64,000 nucleotides of DNA from Streptomyces hyaluromycini (GTDB taxonomy: Bacteria; Actinomycetota; Actinomycetes; Streptomycetales; Streptomycetaceae), in contig NZ_BCFL01000036.1 in assembly GCF_002217755.1 (NCBI RefSeq), positions 1-64,000 on the forward strand. The letters are read 5' to 3'. This document shows positions 1-8,590 of this stretch, piece after piece. How positions within the stretch are numbered: position 1 is the stretch's first letter; every line of letters starts with the position of its first letter. The notes under the pieces are model-generated. The model had not been told where the DNA came from and made no database searches. It saw only the letters and a program-made list of their open reading frames with translations. The position numbers were made by a program, and so were the translations under genes.

Positions 1-214
1 GGGGCTGTCCGGCGGATCATGCCGCAGACGCGGGGTCTGGCACGCCCACCTGCGGCGTTGTCGTCGGTCCCCGACGTCCCCCAGCCTTCGGCCGGGAGGT
101 GCCCCCACCGCGTCGACTCCCTCCTTCGCCTTGCAGTTGGACGCACCAGACCCCGCTCACCTCGGCCGATCAGTCACCGCTGCTTCCCTGCGACTTGATC
201 CGCCGGACAGCCCC
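1..214. mobile_element. MITE-like element with 19-bp terminal inverted repeats
   Basis: The first 19 bases of the window and bases 196-214 are perfect reverse complements (GGGGCTGTCCGGCGGATCA and its complement). The 176 bases between them hold no convincing coding sequence. They include a Streptomyces-style hairpin near 90-115 (CCTTCGGCCGGGAGG region). A short element bounded by perfect terminal repeats and lacking a transposase is the form of a MITE or a deleted insertion sequence. GGGGCTGTC-type ends are common in IS5-like elements of streptomycetes, but I could not identify the parent. The left target duplication is outside the window, so the boundary at base 1 is inferred from the repeat alone. 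Confidence 0.6.
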
Positions 215-237
215 TAGTGCGCCGGGTACCCGACACC

Positions 238-269
238 CCGCCCGCCGGACTGCTCCTGCCGGCGGGCGG
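238..269 (-). terminator. hairpin downstream of the phosphoesterase gene
   Basis: An 11-bp perfect GC stem (238-248 pairing with 259-269) with a 10-nt loop lies about 40 bases past the stop codon of the minus-strand phosphoesterase gene. There is no U-tract, which is usual for actinobacterial terminators. Confidence 0.5.
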
Positions 270-305
270 AGTCGGCCTGCTGGCCTTGTCGTTCCGCACA
301 GGCGG

Positions 306-1733
306 TCAGGTGTGCGGGCGGTGGCCCTTCTCCTGACGGGGGTAGGTCTGGTCGTTCTGCGGGAGCGTGGGCTTGGGGAGGGTGGCGACCTCCTCCTTCG
401 CCTTCTCCAGCTGCTCGGCGGTGTCGTGGGGGAGGCGGGGCGGGCGCGGCCGGGTGCTGCGGAAGCGGAAGGCGGTGGTGAGGTCGCCGAAGGTCTGCCG
501 GCGCCAGTCGCTGACGTTGGGCTCCTCGACGCCGGTGAACCGCTCCAGGAACTGCAGCGCCGACGTGTGGTCGAAAGCCTCCGAGGCGACCCAGCCGCCC
601 ACCGTCCAGGGCGAGACGATGATGGCCGGCACCCGGAACCCGCCGCCGATCGGCAGTCCCCGGATGAACTCGTCCTTCGTGCCTGCCGGCGGGGTCGGCG
701 GCGCCACGTGGTCGAACAGGCCGTCGTTCTCGTCGTAGTTGAGGATGAAGGCGGTCTTGCGCCACACCTTGGGGTTCGACGCGATGGCCTCGATCTTCGA
801 CGCCACGTAGTCGGCACCCGCGGCCGGCAGGTAGTCCGGGTGCTCGGACTGGTAGCTGGTGGGGCAGATCCACGACACCCTCGGGAGCCGGTCGCTGCGG
901 GCGTCGTCCTCGAAGGTGCCGTGGGGCTGCGGGCGTACGCCCCGCTCGTACAGGTCGGAGCCGGGCTGTGCGTTCCTGAAGGTCGCGAACTGCTCCAGCA
1001 TGTTGGTGCCGTAGTCGTCCTCCTCCTGGTACACCTTCCAGCTGACGCCGGCGGCCTGGAGGCGCTCGGCGTACGTGGTCCAGCGGTACGGCGTGGGCGC
1101 CACGTTGCTGATGATGGGGCCGCCCCGGGTGCCGCCGGGATCGATGGTCCCGGTCATCCACATCAGGCGGTTGGGCCAGGTGGGGCCGAAGACCGAGCAG
1201 AAGTAGTTGTCGCAGATGGTGAAGGTCTCCGCGAGGGCGAACTGGAAGGGGATGTCCTTGCGGGTGTAGTAGCCCATCACGTACGGGCCGTTGACGCCGT
1301 CGGCCCTGCGGTGGGCGGGCAGCCACTGGTCCATCCTGCCGTTGTTCCAGGCCTGGTGCTGCACGGACCAGGCGTGGCTGGTGGAGGGGATGGCCTGGGC
1401 ACTCGACTTGTGCGTGTCGAGGTGGAAGGGCAGCAGATAGCCCTTGGGGTTGACGGCGTCGGGCTGGTAGAAGACGGACCGTCCGGAGTCCAGCTTCAGC
1501 GCGTGCGGGTCGGCGAAACCGCGGACACCGGACAGGGTGCCGAAGTAGTGGTCGAAGGACCGGTTCTCCTGCATCAGCATGACGACATGCTCGATGTCGT
1601 GCAGGGAGCCGTACTTCGGCGGTCCGGCGGCGACGGCCTTCTGGACGCTGGGCGGCAGCAGGGAAAGGGCCGCGGCACCGCCGATCGCGCCGACGGCGGA
1701 GCCCAGGAGTCTGCGGCGGGTCGGTCCAGCCAT
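306..1733 (-). CDS. Tat-exported phospholipase C-type phosphoesterase
   Basis: The 475-residue product belongs to the phosphoesterase family PF04185 (bacterial phospholipase C / acid phosphatase AcpA type). These enzymes hydrolyse phosphate esters or phospholipids outside the membrane. The N-terminus carries a twin-arginine signal (TRRRLLGSAVG, residues 5-15) followed by a hydrophobic stretch. The conserved metal-site start of the family, HVVMLMQENRSFDHYFGTL, sits at about residues 49-67, and MPWTV/NYDEND-like segments appear later (NYDENDGLFDHVAPP near residue 332). Length is at the short end of the family, which resembles the acid phosphatase/AcpA-like branch more than the 700-residue non-haemolytic PLCs. 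A strong ribosome site (AAGGAG) 5 bases before the ATG fixes the start. The gene is monocistronic, with a hairpin after it. Substrate (phospholipid or phosphomonoester) cannot be decided from sequence; phosphate starvation control would be usual but no PHO box was identified. Confidence 0.85.
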   Translation of the reverse strand: MAGPTRRRLLGSAVGAIGGAAALSLLPPSVQKAVAAGPPKYGSLHDIEHVVMLMQENRSFDHYFGTLSGVRGFADPHALKLDSGRSVFYQPDAVNPKGYLLPFHLDTHKSSAQAIPSTSHAWSVQHQAWNNGRMDQWLPAHRRADGVNGPYVMGYYTRKDIPFQFALAETFTICDNYFCSVFGPTWPNRLMWMTGTIDPGGTRGGPIISNVAPTPYRWTTYAERLQAAGVSWKVYQEEDDYGTNMLEQFATFRNAQPGSDLYERGVRPQPHGTFEDDARSDRLPRVSWICPTSYQSEHPDYLPAAGADYVASKIEAIASNPKVWRKTAFILNYDENDGLFDHVAPPTPPAGTKDEFIRGLPIGGGFRVPAIIVSPWTVGGWVASEAFDHTSALQFLERFTGVEEPNVSDWRRQTFGDLTTAFRFRSTRPRPPRLPHDTAEQLEKAKEEVATLPKPTLPQNDQTYPRQEKGHRPHT

Positions 1734-2164
1734 GGGTGCTCCTTCCTCGGGCTCCCCGACAGGAGAACCTTTGCGGGAGTGACGGCAGGCCCGGACACGC
1801 GGACGGGCCGCCGTTCACAGTGGGCCCCGGGCGGTGCGGTGCGTCAGGTGCGACCGGTGAACTCCGGGCCAACGCACGGAAGGACTTGGGCAAGCCGTTA
1901 CGTGCAACACCCGCTTGTTGCACGGGTGTTGCCGAGCGTTGAGGAACGGTGTCCGTTACATGAATCTGGCGCGACCGGCATGCCACTCCTGGCGCCGGAC
2001 CACTCTCCCGAACCCCATGCGAATGTGAAGCCGCGTCACGCGTCCAGCTGACGTTTCCCCCGGCTCCCTCTGCCGCCGGCCCGTCGCGTGTGGTCGGCCT
2101 CGGTGAGACCGCCGGCACGTCGGCGGCCCGGCACCGGGAGCGTCAAGGGGACGGCGAAGGCCGG

Positions 2165-3031
2165 TCAGGTCAGGTCGAGGTGTGGTTCGAAGGCCCGCAG
2201 CAGGAGCGAGCGCATACGGTCCGGCTGCATCTCGGTCGAGCTGGCGAGGATCTGGATCGCCAGGCCGTCGACCATCGCGGTGAACCGGTCGGCGAGTGCC
2301 TCGACGTCCGCCTCCGGTGCCAGGCCCTCGGACCGGCACTCGTGCAGCAGTTCCACCACGACCCCGTACCAGCCCGAGTAGATCCGGCGCTGTGCGGGCC
2401 GCAGCCGGGGTTCGAGCATCGCCTGGTTCCAGAACTGGATCCACACCGACCATTCGTCGATGTCGTCGGAGGCGACCGGCAGTTGCACCTCGATCAGGCG
2501 GCGCAGCTTGTCACGCGCGGAACTCGCCCGGCCGAACTCCTCGTCGAGCCGGTCGCGGAACCGCTGGGCGTAGTACTCGAGCGCGGCGTGCAACGCGGCT
2601 TCCTTGCTCGGGAAGTGGTAGTGCACCGTCGCGGTACTGGTCCCGCAGTACCGGGCGATGTCCGAGACGCGCACGTTGTGATAGCCGCGGCGGGCGATGA
2701 GCACGGTCGCGGCCTCCAGGATCTGGTCCCGCCGCTCCTGCGCCGTCACCGGCTGCGCCCGGTCCCGTCCGTTCTCGGGCGGGAGCACGGGCTCCGGACC
2801 GGTGCCCTCGACCAGATAGGCCGTGGAGACTCCGCAGGCCTTCGCGATGGCGGCGACCTCCTCGTCGCGCAGGCGCCGGGTCCCGCGCAGCGCCTTGGAC
2901 AGGGCGGTGGGGTCCATTCCGATCCGGTGGGCGAGTTCGCGCTGGGAGACGGCGGCCGCCCGGATCGCCGTCCGTACCCGTCCCGGCAGATCGGCGGCCG
3001 CCGCAGCCGGCCGGTCCTCGATGCTGGTCAT
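2165..3031 (-). CDS. XRE-TetR fusion transcriptional regulator
   Basis: The 288-residue protein has two DNA-binding domains in tandem. Residues about 19-75 form an XRE/Cro-type helix-turn-helix (SQRELAHRIGMDPTALSKAL). A short linker follows, then residues about 95-155 form a TetR N-terminal domain (DIARYCGTSTATVHYHFPSK), with a TetR ligand/dimer domain after it (one segment reads WIQFWNQAMLEPRLRP). The gene starts 30 bases after the stop of the amine oxidase gene on the same strand, so the two are probably cotranscribed and the regulator is likely autoregulated. It probably controls the divergent promoter at 4465-4613, where a TetR-style palindrome and a second, different inverted repeat occur. 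The start codon has no obvious ribosome site. Ligand unknown; an amine, its aldehyde or an acyl-CoA of the local pathway is an inference. Confidence 0.85.
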   Translation of the reverse strand: MTSIEDRPAAAAADLPGRVRTAIRAAAVSQRELAHRIGMDPTALSKALRGTRRLRDEEVAAIAKACGVSTAYLVEGTGPEPVLPPENGRDRAQPVTAQERRDQILEAATVLIARRGYHNVRVSDIARYCGTSTATVHYHFPSKEAALHAALEYYAQRFRDRLDEEFGRASSARDKLRRLIEVQLPVASDDIDEWSVWIQFWNQAMLEPRLRPAQRRIYSGWYGVVVELLHECRSEGLAPEADVEALADRFTAMVDGLAIQILASSTEMQPDRMRSLLLRAFEPHLDLT

Positions 3032-3060
3032 AACCCGGCCAGTATGTCAGGCAAGGCGGT

Positions 3061-4464
3061 TCACCCCGGTTGCCGGACAGCCGCCAGTGCGCCGATCACC
3101 TCGGCCGCGACGCGCTCACCAGAGGAGATCGCCCCGTCGATGTAGCCGTTCCACACCGAGGCGGTCTCGGTCCCCGCCCAGTGGACGAGTCCGGACGGCT
3201 CCCGCCACCCGTCCCTCCCGTACCGGGTCCAGCCCCCCGGGGTCACGAAGCACGCGTAGCCCCCGATGGTCCAGCCCGCCCGCGGCCAGATCTTCTCGAC
3301 GTAGTCGACCGGCCGGTCCGCCCGGGTGCCGGCCACCGCGGACAGCGCGGCCAACACCTCGCGGCGCCGCTCGCTGTCGGTCGCGGTGGCCCAGCGGTCG
3401 AGCCGGTCGCCGTAGACGAACGCGACGAGCACACCGCGCGAGGCGTCCTCGGGAGAGTTGTCGAAGACCACGCTGACCGGGCTGTCGCCGTAGAGCGTCG
3501 CGATCCCGGAGCGGCCCGCCGCGCGCCAGAAGGGCTCCTCGTAGACGGCGTGCACCTTCGCGACCCGTCCCATCGGCGAGTGGCGCACCCAGCCGCGCCG
3601 TCCAGCGGGCAGCACCGGGTCGAACACGATCCGCTCGACCGCCGCCGGGGGCACCGCGACCACGGCCCGCCGTGCGCGGACGACGGTGTGGCCGGTGGTC
3701 ACCGCCACGCCGTGCGCGGTCTGCCGGATCGACAGCACCGGATCGCCCAGCCGGATCCTTCCGTCCAGCGACTTCGCGAGCGCGTGGGCGACCGCGTCCG
3801 CCCCGTCGGAGAACCGGGCGTCCTGGGCGCAGCCGCGGGTCTCCATCAGCTGTTCGTACCCGCCGCCCGAGGCCAGGTAGAACAGCACGTGGAAGAAGGA
3901 GATCTCGCGCGGTTCGGCGCACCAGACGCCCTGCACCGCGAGCGCCAGCCGCAGCAGGGCGTCCTCGTCTTGGGTCTCCGCGCGGAAGAAGTCCTCGGCC
4001 GACAGGGCGTCGAACTCCGCGAACCGCGGGGTGGACCACGGCCGTTCGAGGTCGACGGTACGGGCGAGTCCGTCCAGCAGAGCGGTGACGCGTTCGTACT
4101 CCTCGATGCCCGGTCCGGCGTCGGGTGCGGCGCCCGCGTAGTCCACGCGGGTGCCGTCGGCGCGGATCTCGACGTGCCGCCCGGTCTCCCAGGTCGGGAA
4201 CGTCCGGCAGCCGAACCGGGCCGCCAGCGCATGGAACCGTCGCTGGCTCGGCCCGATCCACTGACCTCCGAGGTCGAGGCGCACCCCCGACGGGCTCACC
4301 TGGCTGAACACGCGGCCGCCCACCCGGTCGGCGGCCTCCAGGACGACCACGTCGACCCCGGCGTCGGCGAGCCGCCACGCGGTGGTCAGCCCCGCGTATC
4401 CGGCGCCCACGACCACGACCTCGGTGTCGACGGCAGAAGCTTCTCGTGTTGTCACGCCGGTCAC
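3061..4464 (-). CDS. flavin-containing amine oxidase
   Basis: A 467-residue flavin monoamine oxidase (amino_oxidase family, PF01593), which oxidises primary or polyamines to aldehyde, ammonia and hydrogen peroxide. The FAD-binding Rossmann motif VVVVGAGYAGLTTAWRLADA lies at residues about 15-34, followed by the family segment EAADRVGGRV. The C-terminal flavin-site motif is WAGTETASVWNGYIDGAISS. No signal peptide, so cytosolic. The chosen start is GTG at 4464; a second GTG three codons in is possible. It is transcribed away from the APC permease gene across a 149-bp palindrome-rich spacer and is followed 30 bases later by the XRE-TetR regulator. With the permease it suggests uptake and deamination of an amine; no aldehyde dehydrogenase is in the same operon. 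Putrescine oxidase or tyramine oxidase activity is possible but not decidable. Confidence 0.88.
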   Translation of the reverse strand: MTGVTTREASAVDTEVVVVGAGYAGLTTAWRLADAGVDVVVLEAADRVGGRVFSQVSPSGVRLDLGGQWIGPSQRRFHALAARFGCRTFPTWETGRHVEIRADGTRVDYAGAAPDAGPGIEEYERVTALLDGLARTVDLERPWSTPRFAEFDALSAEDFFRAETQDEDALLRLALAVQGVWCAEPREISFFHVLFYLASGGGYEQLMETRGCAQDARFSDGADAVAHALAKSLDGRIRLGDPVLSIRQTAHGVAVTTGHTVVRARRAVVAVPPAAVERIVFDPVLPAGRRGWVRHSPMGRVAKVHAVYEEPFWRAAGRSGIATLYGDSPVSVVFDNSPEDASRGVLVAFVYGDRLDRWATATDSERRREVLAALSAVAGTRADRPVDYVEKIWPRAGWTIGGYACFVTPGGWTRYGRDGWREPSGLVHWAGTETASVWNGYIDGAISSGERVAAEVIGALAAVRQPG

Positions 4465-4476
4465 CGTGTCGCAATA

Positions 4477-4566
4477 TTGACTCGCGAGTCAAGATGCCTC
4501 GCAAAATTGCGATCGAGGTCTTGACAGCAACTCCGGCCGCAGCCAGTCTGACTCGCCAATCAGTCA
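4477..4566. promoter_or_regulatory. divergent operator region: TetR-type palindrome plus second inverted repeat
   Basis: Between the divergent amine oxidase and permease genes there are three symmetrical sites. The perfect 16-bp palindrome TTGACTCGCGAGTCAA spans 4477-4492. TCGCAA-AA-TTGCGA, a 6-bp inverted repeat with 2-nt spacer, spans 4499-4512. A second imperfect copy of the first motif, TGACTCGCCAATCA, spans 4549-4562. The first and third resemble TetR operators. The middle one has a different sequence and could suit the XRE domain of the adjacent regulator. Confidence 0.6.
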
Positions 4567-4613
4567 TTGCGTTTTCTTGTCAGTACCCGTAAACCACTAG
4601 ATCGGGAGTGGCA

Positions 4614-6215
4614 ATGGCCTCGGATTCGCAACATCAACAGGACGGTCGGCCGGGCCGGGCGTCTGCACCCGCGCAGGAGCTCCACCGCGCCGCCGAGACG
4701 ATCGACGTCGAGTCCTCGGACAAGGGCCTGCGCACCGGCGCGCTCGGCATGGCAACCAGCCTGATCCTCGCCGTGGCCTCCGCGGCGCCTGCCTACAGCC
4801 TCACCGCGACGCTGGCCTTCGTCGTGGGCTACGTCGGCTTCCAGGCCCCGGCCGTGGTGGTGCTGGCCTTCGTCCCGATCCTGTTCGTCTCCTTCGGCTA
4901 TGCCGCGCTCAACCGGCGTGATCCGGACTGCGGCACGATCTTCACCTGGGCCACGCGGGCGCTGAATCCGAACCTCGGTTTCCTGGGCGGCTGGGCGATC
5001 ATCGCCTCCTTCGTCCTCGTGATCGGCAGCCTCGCGCAGGTCGCCGGGCAGTACGTGTTCCTGCTGGCGGGCGCCGAAGGCATCGGTTCCGCACCGGCGG
5101 ACTGGCGCGTGCTGCTGGCCGGGCTCGGCTGGCTCGCACTGATGACCCTCGTCTGCTACCGCGGTATCGAGATCGCGGCCGCCGTACAACGGGCCCTGCT
5201 GTTCCTGGAGTTCGGCATGCTCATGGTGCTGTCCGTCGTCGCCCTCGTCCGGGTGTACGCCGGCAACGCGCCGGCCGGGACCCGGCGGCCGAGCCTGTCC
5301 TGGCTCAACCCGTTCGAGGGCGCGTCCATGAGCGCGTTCGTCAGCGGGCTGGTACTGATGCTGTTCATCTACTGGGGATGGGAGACGGCGCTCACCGTCA
5401 ACGAGGAGACCACCGACCGGCACCGCACCCCCGGACGTGCCGCGACCTACTCCACGATGCTGCTGGTCGCGCTGTACCTCGTCGCCACGTTCGCCGCGAT
5501 CTCCTTCGCCGGCATCGGCGACACCGGGATCGGCCTGAACAACCCGGACAACTCGGGGGACGTCCTCTATGCCTTCGGCACCGCGGTGTTCGGGGCCGGT
5601 GGTTTCGGCTCGGTGCTGTGGCACCTGCTGATCCTCATGGTCCTCACCTCGGCGGCCGCCTCGACGGAGACGACCGTCCTCACCCTGAGCCGCACCATGC
5701 TGTCGATGGGGGACCAGGGCGCGCTGCCCCGCGCACTGGCCCGGGTGCACCCGCGCTACCGCATCCCGCACGTGGGCACGATCGCGGTCGGGGTCGTCGG
5801 CGCGGTGGTGTACGTCGCGATGAACTTCCTCGGCCACGGTCTCGTCATCGGCGACGCGGTGTCCGCCTGCGGGGTCCTGATCGCGTTCTACTACGGCCTC
5901 ACCGGACTCACCTCGGCCTGGGTGCACCGCACCGAGCGGCGCCCCGGAGCGGCGGATCTCTGGATGGGCGTCGTCCTCCCCGCGATCGGCGGGGTGGTCC
6001 TGCTCGCCGCGGGAGCCTGGAGCCTGGTCCAGGCGTGGGATCCCGCCAACAGCGGTACGAGCTGGTCACTCCCGTTCTCCTCGGGCGCCCGCGTCGGCGG
6101 CACGTTCGCGATCGGCACCGGGACGATCCTGCTGGGGCTGCTCGCCCTGCTGATCTGCCGGAGCCGGTACCCCGGCTTCTTCGACCGTCGGCCGACCGCC
6201 GCGGCCCACACCTGA
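4614..6215 (+). CDS. APC-family amino acid/amine permease
   Basis: A 533-residue secondary transporter of the amino acid-polyamine-organocation superfamily. About 12 hydrophobic segments are visible. The early segment holds the helix-1 type motif AVASAAPAYSLTATLAF, and NRRDPDCGTIFTWATRAL contains the conserved GxxxxW-type region after helix 2. The ATG at 4614 was chosen over the GTG at 4608 because GGGAG lies 5 bases before it and overlaps the GTG. It is divergent from the amine oxidase gene and 218 bases upstream of the acyl-CoA synthetase gene on the same strand, so it is probably first in a catabolic operon importing the substrate of that pathway. The symmetrical sites upstream make regulation by the XRE-TetR protein likely. 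The transported compound is unknown. Confidence 0.85.
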   Translation: MASDSQHQQDGRPGRASAPAQELHRAAETIDVESSDKGLRTGALGMATSLILAVASAAPAYSLTATLAFVVGYVGFQAPAVVVLAFVPILFVSFGYAALNRRDPDCGTIFTWATRALNPNLGFLGGWAIIASFVLVIGSLAQVAGQYVFLLAGAEGIGSAPADWRVLLAGLGWLALMTLVCYRGIEIAAAVQRALLFLEFGMLMVLSVVALVRVYAGNAPAGTRRPSLSWLNPFEGASMSAFVSGLVLMLFIYWGWETALTVNEETTDRHRTPGRAATYSTMLLVALYLVATFAAISFAGIGDTGIGLNNPDNSGDVLYAFGTAVFGAGGFGSVLWHLLILMVLTSAAASTETTVLTLSRTMLSMGDQGALPRALARVHPRYRIPHVGTIAVGVVGAVVYVAMNFLGHGLVIGDAVSACGVLIAFYYGLTGLTSAWVHRTERRPGAADLWMGVVLPAIGGVVLLAAGAWSLVQAWDPANSGTSWSLPFSSGARVGGTFAIGTGTILLGLLALLICRSRYPGFFDRRPTAAAHT

Positions 6216-6433
6216 GTCCGGGACTGCCTTCGCTCGATTTTCGCCGAACTTCCTCTCGACACCGTGAGGTTGGTTGCTCATGCTCCTGCCAGGCGCGAGG
6301 CGGCCCGCCTGTCGGGTCGTCGATCCCGCCACCGGTGAACCGGTCCGCTCCCTGTCCGTCCGGCGGCACAGCTCACCCCTCCGGCCGGCCCGGGACCTCC
6401 GCACCCACGCCCCCCGAATCCGGGAGACCACCC

Positions 6434-8590
6434 GTGTCCTTTCCCCAGGCCTTCGTCGACCCCTCGTCCGTCGCCGTCGTCGGTGCCACCGAGGACCGCG
6501 CCAAATGGGGCTACTGGCTCGCCACCGGTGCCCTCGCGGGAGCCGGCCGACGGGAGGTGCGGCTGGTCAACCGCCGCGCCGCACAGGTCCTCGGCCGGCC
6601 CTGCCGTGCGACGGTGGGCGACCTGCCGGAGACCCCCGACCTCGTCGTCCTGTGCGTGCCGTCCGAACACGTTCTCCCGGTCGTCCGGGACGCCCTCGCC
6701 AAGGGATGCCGCGCCTTCCTCTCGATCACCGCGGGACTCGGCTCCGACGAGGCCGAACTCGCCGCGATGCTGCGCCGGGCCGGCGCACGGATGATCGGGC
6801 CGAACAGCCTCGGGTTGTTCAACGCCGCCACGAACCTCCGGCTCGCCTGGGGGAACTTCGCGCCCGGGAGCCTGGCGATCGTCTCGCAGAGCGGTCAGCT
6901 CGGCTCCGAGATCGCCGGCCTCGGAGCACGGGCCGATCTCGGCGTGTCGCGGTTCTACTCGGTCGGCAACCAGCTCGACGTGGGAGCCGCCGACGTACTC
7001 GAATCCCTCGTCGCCGACGAGCACACCACCACGGTGGCGCTCTATCTGGAGAGCTTCGCCGACGGCACCCGGATCGTCACGGCCCTCGGAGCCCTCCGCC
7101 GGGCCGGCAAGCACGTGCTGGTGCTCGCCACCGGTGCCAGCGAGGGCAGCCGTCGGCTCGCGCGGTCCCACACCGGGTCGATGACCTCGGCGCTCGACGT
7201 CGTCGACGCGGCGTGCCGCGCCGCCGGAGCCCTCCGGGTGGCGACGCCGCGCGAACTCGTCGATGTGGCCCGGGTGCTGGACGTGACCGCTCCGCCGGGC
7301 GGCCGCCGGGTCGCGATCATCAGCGACAGCGGCGGTCAGGGAGGGATCGCCGCCGACCTCGCCGCCGCCCACGGGCTCCGCGCGCAGGTCTTCACCGACG
7401 GGCTCCAAGCCGCCCTGCGGGCCGTGCTCCCCGCCGCCGCGGCGGTGTCCAACCCGGTGGACCTCGCGGGCGCGGGAGAGGCGGATCTCCAGGTCTACGC
7501 GAAGGTCGCCGAGCTGGTGGCCGCCTCCGGCGAGGTCGACTCGGTCGTCCTGTCGGGATATCTCGGTTGCTACGGCGAGGACGCACCGAGCCTCGTGGGC
7601 GCCGAGTCCGCCGTGATCGACCGCCTCGGCCGGCTCCACCGGGCGGACGCGGCGCGCGTGCCCCTGATCGTGCACAGCATGAGCGCCGCTTCGCCCGCGG
7701 TCAGTCGGCTACGGGAGCACCGCGTCCCGGTCTTCGACACCATCGACGCGGCCCTGGGCGCGCTGGACCGTGCGACCCGTCTGGGCGGCCGGCCCCGCCG
7801 CGCCCCGGCGACCGAGCGGAGCGGACCGGGCGCCCCGGCGGTCGAGCCGATCGGAGCGGCCGTCCCGGAGCCCGGATACTGGGCGGCTCGCGCGTTCCTG
7901 ACGGCACTCGGCATCGCGATGCCCGAGGCGAGACGGGTCACCGACGCGACCGGGTTCGCGGCGGCCTGCGCGTCCCTGCGGCCGCCCCTGGTCCTCAAGG
8001 CCGGCTGGATCGAGCACAAGAGCGAACACCAGGCCGTCAGAACCGGACTGGGCCCGGACACCGCCGCGGCGGCGTTCCGCGAGATGCACGAGCGGCTCGG
8101 CCCGGGCGAGTACGTCGTGGAGGAGCAGGACACCCGGCCGGGCGTCGTCGAGATGCTGATCGGCGCCCGCCGGGACCGTGACTTCGGTCCGACCGTGGCC
8201 GTGGGCCATGGCGGGGTCCACGCCGAACTCTGGCGGGACGTGTCCGTCGAGCTGGCACCGGTCGACCGGCACACGGCGGCCGGGATGCTCGACCGCCTGC
8301 GCTCGCGCCGGCTGCTGGACGGCTGGCGGGGACAGCCGGCGGTCGACGTCGAGGCGCTGATCGACGCGATCGTCGCCGTGTCCGGGGCGATCGCGGCCAC
8401 CACCGGCGTGGCGGACATCGAGGTGAACCCGATCCGGGTCGGGCCCGAGGGCGCCCTGGCCGTGGACGCACTCGTCCTCTCCCGTTCCGCACCAGAAGCC
8501 GCACCGGAAGCCGCACCGGAAGTCTCCGGGGTGAACGGCCACCGGGAAACCACCGAGAAGCAGGAGAAATCGCGTGAGCATGTCCACTGA
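6434..8590 (+). CDS. acyl-CoA synthetase, NDP-forming (acetate-CoA ligase family)
   Basis: A 718-residue fused protein of the ADP-forming acyl-CoA synthetase family, which makes an acyl-CoA from a carboxylic acid, CoA and NTP through a phosphohistidine. Domain order is CoA-binding (residues about 1-130, SVAVVGATEDRAKWGYWLAT), succinyl-CoA-ligase-like (about 150-445, with SQSGQLGSEIA and the SHTGSM motif) and C-terminal ATP-grasp (about 480-700, PPLVLKAGWIEHKSE and VVEEQDTRPGVVEMLIGARR). A GTG at 6434 with GGGAG 7 bases before it is the start; the open frame continues upstream only as readthrough of the permease region. The C-terminus has a short APEAAPEAAPE repeat and overlaps the acyl-CoA dehydrogenase start by 17 bases. 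Context suggests activation of an acid that is then dehydrogenated at the alpha-beta bond. Confidence 0.85.
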   Translation: MSFPQAFVDPSSVAVVGATEDRAKWGYWLATGALAGAGRREVRLVNRRAAQVLGRPCRATVGDLPETPDLVVLCVPSEHVLPVVRDALAKGCRAFLSITAGLGSDEAELAAMLRRAGARMIGPNSLGLFNAATNLRLAWGNFAPGSLAIVSQSGQLGSEIAGLGARADLGVSRFYSVGNQLDVGAADVLESLVADEHTTTVALYLESFADGTRIVTALGALRRAGKHVLVLATGASEGSRRLARSHTGSMTSALDVVDAACRAAGALRVATPRELVDVARVLDVTAPPGGRRVAIISDSGGQGGIAADLAAAHGLRAQVFTDGLQAALRAVLPAAAAVSNPVDLAGAGEADLQVYAKVAELVAASGEVDSVVLSGYLGCYGEDAPSLVGAESAVIDRLGRLHRADAARVPLIVHSMSAASPAVSRLREHRVPVFDTIDAALGALDRATRLGGRPRRAPATERSGPGAPAVEPIGAAVPEPGYWAARAFLTALGIAMPEARRVTDATGFAAACASLRPPLVLKAGWIEHKSEHQAVRTGLGPDTAAAAFREMHERLGPGEYVVEEQDTRPGVVEMLIGARRDRDFGPTVAVGHGGVHAELWRDVSVELAPVDRHTAAGMLDRLRSRRLLDGWRGQPAVDVEALIDAIVAVSGAIAATTGVADIEVNPIRVGPEGALAVDALVLSRSAPEAAPEAAPEVSGVNGHRETTEKQEKSREHVH

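Noticed and set aside
99..2051. 650-codon plus-strand frame over the phosphoesterase gene
   Set aside because: Antisense to a gene with signal peptide, ribosome site and family motifs; the frame itself has no recognisable protein character.
5378..6433. Upstream extension of the acyl-CoA synthetase frame
   Set aside because: It is an out-of-frame copy of the permease gene; a good ribosome site and the true domain start occur at 6434.
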